From Pinus tabuliformis (lineage: Eukaryota > Streptophyta > Pinopsida > Pinales > Pinaceae): 64,000 bases of DNA. The notes beneath the pieces were generated by a model. The model was given only the letters and a program-made list of their open reading frames with translations. It ran no database searches and was not told the DNA's origin. Of the stretch, positions 57,875 to 64,000 are shown piece by piece (the first letter of the stretch is position 1; every line of letters begins with the position of its first letter). Where the stretch lies: positions 1,668,187,385-1,668,251,384 of the forward strand of contig CM062816.1 of NCBI GenBank assembly GCA_031772625.1, read 5' to 3'. Both the position numbers and the translations under genes were made by a program.

Positions 57875-57920
57875 TACTCCCCCACTTTAAGGAACTTCGT
57901 CCTAAAGTTAAGTTTTTATT
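57875..57920 (-). promoter_or_regulatory. Polypurine tract and last internal bases of the - strand gypsy element
   Basis: CTCCCCCAC at 57877-57885 is the complement of a GTGGGGGAG polypurine tract, next to the LTR edge at 57874. The following bases complement CTTTAGGACGAAGTTCCTTA, a conserved end of plant gypsy elements. Confidence 0.55.
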
Positions 57921-60900
57921 ATTTATTATTTATTATTAAGGGACATTACATTTACTTTGTTATTTATTACTTCATGTAATAGTCTCGGCACCCTCTGCTG
58001 AACTAGTATAACCAGCAGGCATCGAAAGTTTCACAACACCTGAGAAATCCCAAGGAAACTCTGTCCTTTTTCCCACTTTCAGAATCAGGCATAAGCCTCC
58101 TCGGTCTGTATCCTAGTCCAAGGCTGGCCCCAAGGTTCACGCTTGACTCAGACCTCATCTGCCCCCGAGGCCCCAAGGCAGGCATCAGGTATAGTTCTCA
58201 ATGTCACCGAGCATCTTGCAAGGTTGGCCCACTCCCTCCACAACTCACTAAGGCGAACAACCCCAGGCATCGAAGTCCTTACACACCTACTAGACTTCGG
58301 CATCCCAATACAATACTAGGCACCTAGCCTAGAACATCAGGCACTTGGCCTCCTCAAGATGGTCCCATAGCCCTTCAAGAGCTATCCATCAAGAGCTACA
58401 CAAGACGAAGTAATCACTGGCCTATGTAGTGTTGATTGAGTTTGGCCCCAGCCCATATGGTGTTACTTATTCTCCCTCATGCATATGGTCTCGCATGGGA
58501 TAATCAAATAAACCGGCCCTCTCGACACATTTGTGGAGTCCTGTCAATCATCACACCTCAACATGCAACCAATGCATTAGCTATACCATCATAGTATTAT
58601 AGAAAATAATCCACATGGCAAGTCTTGCATGTAATCATGTGACATTCATCATTGTTAATCACATCATTATGAATAATAACGAACTGCATGCTCATGCATG
58701 TCATAAACTTGTATGCAACTATCACATGCTTCACCTCATGAAATACCATCATAAGTTATAACATCAACATATTTGCATCAAAGACATATCATGACTTCAC
58801 ATAATAAATGAACCACATGTCAATAAACCTCATATTATAGCATCATAATTCCTATGCCACATTATGCGTATCATATCCATCATGATTCAACATTAAATAC
58901 CTATCATCACGTAGCAAATGAATATGTCAATATACCTTGACCTAACATCATAATGCCTATGCATATCATCATCATCATCATAAGGATACATCATCACTAT
59001 TGTAACAACTATATATGAACCACATGTGCATGATCACCCTCATACCATCATATCATGAAACATCATCATTATGAGAAACATCTCAATACTTATAAAATAT
59101 AGAATAATACTCTATAAGCATTCTTATCATGATTCATCAGAAAAATCAATTTCATTTACTTTACAAACATTCAACTATGAACTAAGATTATTCAACATCC
59201 ATCTAGGATCTATGTTATCTCATCAGTGTTATTAGTGTTATTTTTTCATCAAGATACCAATTACTTTTTCAATAATCATTTTCACTTCCTTCAACTAGGA
59301 AGTTGACCAATTACACCATAGGCATAATCATCTAAGTACATTGTTAAATTCCACATGAGCCTCATCATCTTGAGTCTTAATCTCTTGTCATATATTCTTC
59401 CTTCCCCAAGGAATTTCTGGTGAAATTCATTGTTAAAATATTACTAGTTATACAATTTTATTTTTTTTAAATCATCTATCTCACAATTAAAATCCCTTGG
59501 TTTTACATCCATTTATCCTTTGTCTTACTGATTCTAATACCGCTATAGGCAATTACACATAAACACTAGGTCATCATGATTTAATTTAATATCATGCTTA
59601 ATTTACTTGCACGAGGGTTTGTTGATCCATGTTGACTTATACATACATCACTTAACAATTATCATTTTCATCCACAAAAATATTTTCTTATCTCGTCATG
59701 TTTCTATCTCAATACCACTTGATTTCTTTATCGTAAATTCACCCTTCTTCAAGTTGGACAAGAGATTCTTGCTCTTTAAATAGTATCTTTATTTTAGATT
59801 TTGAAACAGTTGGAAACACTACTACCATCATTGTCCATGAAAAATTTAAATGTATGGTGTTCTGTGGAAACAACCTCTTTTAACGCTATGGGAACAAAAC
59901 TTGATAAGTTTCTATATGTGAAGTCCTACTCATGAAGCAATGAGTGCAAATTACTCAACTACAACCTCCATTAATTTACTTTCACTTCTTTTGTCAATAT
60001 GTACACAATCCTTCTCAAGGTATCCTTATAAAATTTCTAGCAACATTCCTTCCTATACTTCAACTATTTTTTTTTTACCATTTAAACCTTTAAACGTCTT
60101 CCTCGTTTATCATCACTGGTCATTATGAAAATTTTCAACTTCATATCTTCATACTTTTAAACTATGTAGATCATCACTATGACCATTACCAATCATGTTT
60201 CTCGGTCCACTCATCAATACCCTTAAAAGAACTTTCTTCTTGATAGAACATCCCTTCATTTCCTCCTACCAAATATTTATAGATATATTTTTATCTTTTC
60301 TCATAGTCTTAATTTCCTACTATTCCATGTCTACTAGCTTCAAAAATGAAAACTTCTTCACTTCATTCTATTTTATTAAATTGACTTTAATTTCTCACTT
60401 CCAGTGATTATGGTTTCATTTCCTCTTCTCTTAAAAGCATAGCATTGATACACTTTGGAAATGTTGTTACTATTCCCCAACTTGGGTAATACCCTATAAA
60501 TAAATTCATTAAGATGGCTACCAAATGTAATCCACTTATCATTTCTTATTTTAAGACATTAGCATAATAAAATTGCCTGATCATACATCTTGTTATCCAT
60601 AACTCATGCATATAGTTAGTCACCTATGGAAAGCTTTACAATGTGGCCATCCCATTAGAGGGAAAACTATTATAGTTGTTGTCATGCACACAAATTTTCT
60701 CCTCCAATTGATCAATTTTATTACGGATTTACTTCTTTAATCTATGTCATCATACCTTCGAGGTTCCTTCAAAATGACCTTCATTATTACCATAATTATT
60801 CAACTTCATTAGTTGATTGCCAATATTTTTTTCTTTATGTGCATCATCCTTAGATAGACCTTATAGTGATACCTTTAGAGTACCAAGTTATGATTATACA

Positions 60901-61600
60901 AACTCTTTCATTATGTTCTAAAATACGTTGCCTCTTGTTATTGATTTCTTACCCTTGTTGTGACACTTCCTCTCAACCACCTTAAGTATCTATCTAGCAC
61001 CTTTTTTTTTTGTTCCTCTGATCCAAGTTGGCCATAATCACATGAGCTATCATTAGTTATCATCATTAGAAAATTTTCAAGTTTCTCCTTTCCATTTCTC
61101 CTTAGACAACTTTATCCAATATATGAAATTAACCTTGAATCACAAAACTTCATGTAACATTATACTCATCATCATAACAGTTAATTAAACTAAACTAAAA
61201 TCATAGTGAAAGATTTAGATGTATCATAAAGTTTAAGCAATAAGACATGATTTACTTAGTTAACTAAATAACTACCTACAATATAGGGCATATCACCAAA
61301 GTAACATGGAATTTTTGTAAGACTTAATGGTAAAACAAATATTGGTATCTAAGAGTTTTCTATTACCTCGTTTACACACTTACAATTTCCAATGCAAAAC
61401 TCCAAAATATTTATAATTGATGTAATTTCAATTATTTTACAAAGATCAAAGAAAAATAATTTTGATCCCTACGCTTAATCTGATTGGACTCCTATAATAC
61501 TTGATAGATAATATGAGATTATACAAATATTATCCATTAATGCAACAATACGTTAACAATATTTACTAATTGACTGAATTGAATTGAGAACAACCACCCA
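57921..61600. other. No recognised gene; AT-rich, CAT/ATC-rich decayed DNA
   Basis: A moderately GC-rich part (57990-58560) with no homology I can name passes into about 3 kb of AT-rich sequence full of ATCATCATC and CATATC words. Open frames stay below 75 codons and look random. The stretch may be the remains of the internal part of the - strand gypsy element, but no block supports it. Confidence 0.4.
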
Positions 61601-62949
61601 CAAGTGCTACGATTGTGCGTTAAATCACAATACAGAAAAAGCTAGGGATTTCAATGGAGCAGATTCTTGACCTACAACATTTCTCAAAGCAGAAACTGCT
61701 ATTATGTAGCTAAAGTTACTTGATACTGCAAAGATTCAGAGAAGCAAATGGCAAAAACAACGGGCCGATTCTTGAGATCAAAACTAACTATTTTGTAAAG
61801 AAAGTACACTGTATATGTTTGACAGAGAGACTTCTTGACATTATTAAATGTTGAATTGAAAGTATTCATTCAAAAGCATTGAGTTGCAAGACTTGATATA
61901 ATGATATAACATTGAAAAAAAATTCAAGCTCTGCAATACACAAAAAAAAAAAAAAAAACCCTTCTACAATGGGAAAATGCAGGCTAACACCCACAATTTG
62001 ACAGATTTCATATCCATAACATGCAGCAATTTTAAAGTGGCATATCTGAAAGGCTGGAAATCATTACATGCTTCAAAGATGCATGAGAATAATTCATAAC
62101 TATTAAAATACAGCTAATTTGGTCACAATGAGTATGCGATAAGAATATACTGGTGCTATAAAATATTCAAAAGCATGATGTGATGAAGGTATATTTTATT
62201 ATTTCAATATGCTAAAACTGAATCCAAAGTTGTCACTGGACTAGCTCCTTTCATATTTCACATGATAGGCTTGACCACACTAAAATCCATTCAGTCAGAG
62301 TGTCCTCTATATAATGCTTCCCTCAAAAATGAAGAGAAGCCCAAATAAAGGACTACAAATTAAAGTAATGCAGACAGAAAGGGTATGCAATATTTTCTCC
62401 AAAATTACATCAAAATTATGCATCAAACCCAAAAGTTTCACCGCAAAAGTATTTTTGCAGGAATAAGTTCCATTTCAATCCTCTGCTCAAAACTTTCAAC
62501 ACTTCAGAACTTCTACATGATTTTCTATGGTAACAATCAAGGGAACCAACATTTTTCGAAAAATCCAAAAATTGAGAATGAATCGTATTCAGTGGCAGGA
62601 AATACCTTTTAAATATTTTTTCTTATCATTGCCATTTGACTTTTTAACTATAATAACTATTTTTGGCCCTCTCTATGTGTTTTGCATGGGATACATCTCC
62701 ACATTCATGGAGAAATAATATATTGTATTGTAATTTGTTAGAAATACTTGAGATGTTGTGTGCCAATGTTGGATTTTATTGCAGACAGGTGCCCAGGAAT
62801 GGCATATTTTATAGAAAAATTAAAAATAAAACATCATATAACAAAGAAATCTCATATTGCAATAGGTCCAGACAAAAAATGTAGAATGTGTTAGCACAAC
62901 TTCAATAGGTTTGACAAAAGGCTCATCCTCATTGATAGTTGATTATGCC
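61601..62949. other. No recognised gene; low-copy-looking DNA with an A-run
   Basis: Mixed, AT-rich sequence with an A-run at about 61942-61959. Frames of 60-75 codons (62385-62884) lack any motif, start context or splice pattern. Nothing else in the window repeats it. Confidence 0.35.
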
Positions 62950-63696
62950 GTGTTGGATTAATGGCGAGTATTGTTTGTGAATCACCGTGGAGAGATTTGA
63001 TATCCATGGAGAGATTTGATATGTGGGCTTCAAAAATTATGGTTCAGCTGCTTATAGATCATGCCCTGTTTATAAACAAAACAGTTCCCATATTGTAAGC
63101 AGTTTGGCAAGGAAATTAATAAGATTTGTAGCTATTTTTATGGGATCCCTATGGTATGAAGTTCTAGCATAGTTTCTTCTTCTATAATTATGTGTTCATA
63201 TGTTTTATGTATGCCTCGTTCATTTAATTGATTCTAGTTGAATGTTTTCAAGTCAGATAGGTAGAATCTATTAATTTTGATGCTATGCCTTGGGAAAACA
63301 CACAACATTTCATGTTTTTCTACTGTTTAAGAAGGATCCATGACCTCCACATGCCCTTCTTAGCTTCTCACCAGTCAAACACTTCACATCATCAAGCCTA
63401 AGAGTGCTAAAGCCTATGCCTACCTTGCCCCATAGAACACCCTACATTTCTGACCTAATTTCCCAGACCTAAACTACCCAACTCCATCTGATCCAGCAAA
63501 ATACCAACAAATTCAATCAAAGCATTGTGCTACTATACCTAGCCTATAATCCTTTTCCTGATCCAGTCATCTTGGTTGAGATCCTTATGGAGATAGCCCT
63601 CTCTTGACCTAGTAGGGCTAGCTACTTGGCTAAGCGTGGTATGTGGTTACCTTGGCTTGCCTCCCTTCAGCCTGAGGGTCAATCTAGGTGATAACA
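62950..63696 (+). repeat. Right end of an element related to the 4.3-kb nested insertion
   Basis: The sequence aligns with about 14980-15605, most clearly over the last 400 bp. Shared blocks are AGGATCC, CTTCTCACCAGTC, CCTTGCCCCATAGA, TAGTAGGGCTAGCTAC and CAGCCTGAGG, with an ...AACA end. It ends at 63696 (GATAACA), and coding copia sequence begins a few bases later, so it appears to be inserted in or next to a copia element. I found no left end. Confidence 0.6.
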
Positions 63697-63718
63697 GAAG
63701 CTAGTTCCAACAGCTGAG

Positions 63719-63985
63719 TTGGGAATACTTGTGGGGTACACTGATACACCCCACAACTATCAGGTGTACCTGCGTACTAGTCAAAGGACAATGGTATGCA
63801 GGGATCTGAAGTTCGACAAGCAGAAAGCCATGCGACTATCACTTGAGAGGGAGCTCAAGTTGCATGTAAAGGAGGAAATTTCAATTCCTAAGGAGGAGGA
63901 GACTCATATTAATGTAGAGCAGCCGCATGCAGAGGATCTGGGAGTGGAGACATCCACTCATGCTAAGACTTCCAGAGATGGGTAG
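63719..63985 (+). pseudogene. Ty1/copia fragment: integrase C-terminal part
   Basis: An 88-codon stretch encodes GILVGYTDTPHNYQVYLRTS and VCRDLKFDKQKAMRLSLERE, the block that follows the integrase core in plant copia polyproteins. A Glu-rich linker follows. It is the only visible part of this element, and the rest would lie to the right of the window. It is distinct in sequence from the copia element at 38879. Confidence 0.75.
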
Positions 63986-64000
63986 AACACTCAAGGGAAG

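Noticed and set aside
62385-62884. Cluster of small + strand ORFs as a possible host gene
   Set aside because: The frames overlap each other, lack conserved motifs and show no exon-like structure.

Overview
The window looks like intergenic DNA from a very large plant genome, most probably a conifer. It holds nested LTR retrotransposons of plant Ty1/copia and Ty3/gypsy type. It also holds a Penelope-like element (PLE) with a GIY-YIG nuclease, a type reported in conifers ('Dryad' elements) and otherwise rare in land plants. I found no host protein gene, tRNA, rRNA or CRISPR array. The organism is an inference from element content.

Layout. (1) 256-17514: an old Ty3/gypsy element of Tat/Ogre-like type on + with 2.8-kb LTRs and a perfect 5-bp target duplication. 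Its 3' LTR was later split by a 4.3-kb non-autonomous insertion (11271-15605, its own 5-bp target duplication). (2) 17.5-26.2 kb: decayed sequence with an unrecognised segment that has a LINE-like tail, a minisatellite built on a dyad motif, a 3' copia fragment and unassigned DNA. (3) About 26.2-55.7 kb: a head-to-tail array on - of a gag-only LTR element (three LTR copies, no pol seen). Two later insertions split it: a 6-kb composite of two head-to-head PLE copies (29254-35254) and a young, whole-looking Ty1/copia element (38879-46547). (4) 55.7-63.7 kb: LTR-like fragments, a small Ty3/gypsy LTR on -, several kb of AT-rich sequence without genes, and the right end of an element related to the 4.3-kb insertion. 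(5) 63.7-64 kb: a piece of copia integrase.

Relative ages. The nesting orders the events within each stack. The gypsy element predates its 4.3-kb insertion, and the gag-only array predates both the PLE composite and the copia element. The copia element is probably the youngest: I noticed only two differences between its 1244-bp LTRs.

The most unusual system is the PLE composite. One copy keeps an uninterrupted 671-codon ORF with RT and GIY-YIG domains. Each copy has a hammerhead-ribozyme-like motif in its terminal repeat. The whole composite is flanked by a 14-bp imperfect target duplication. A paralogous empty site survives 25 kb away in another unit of the array.
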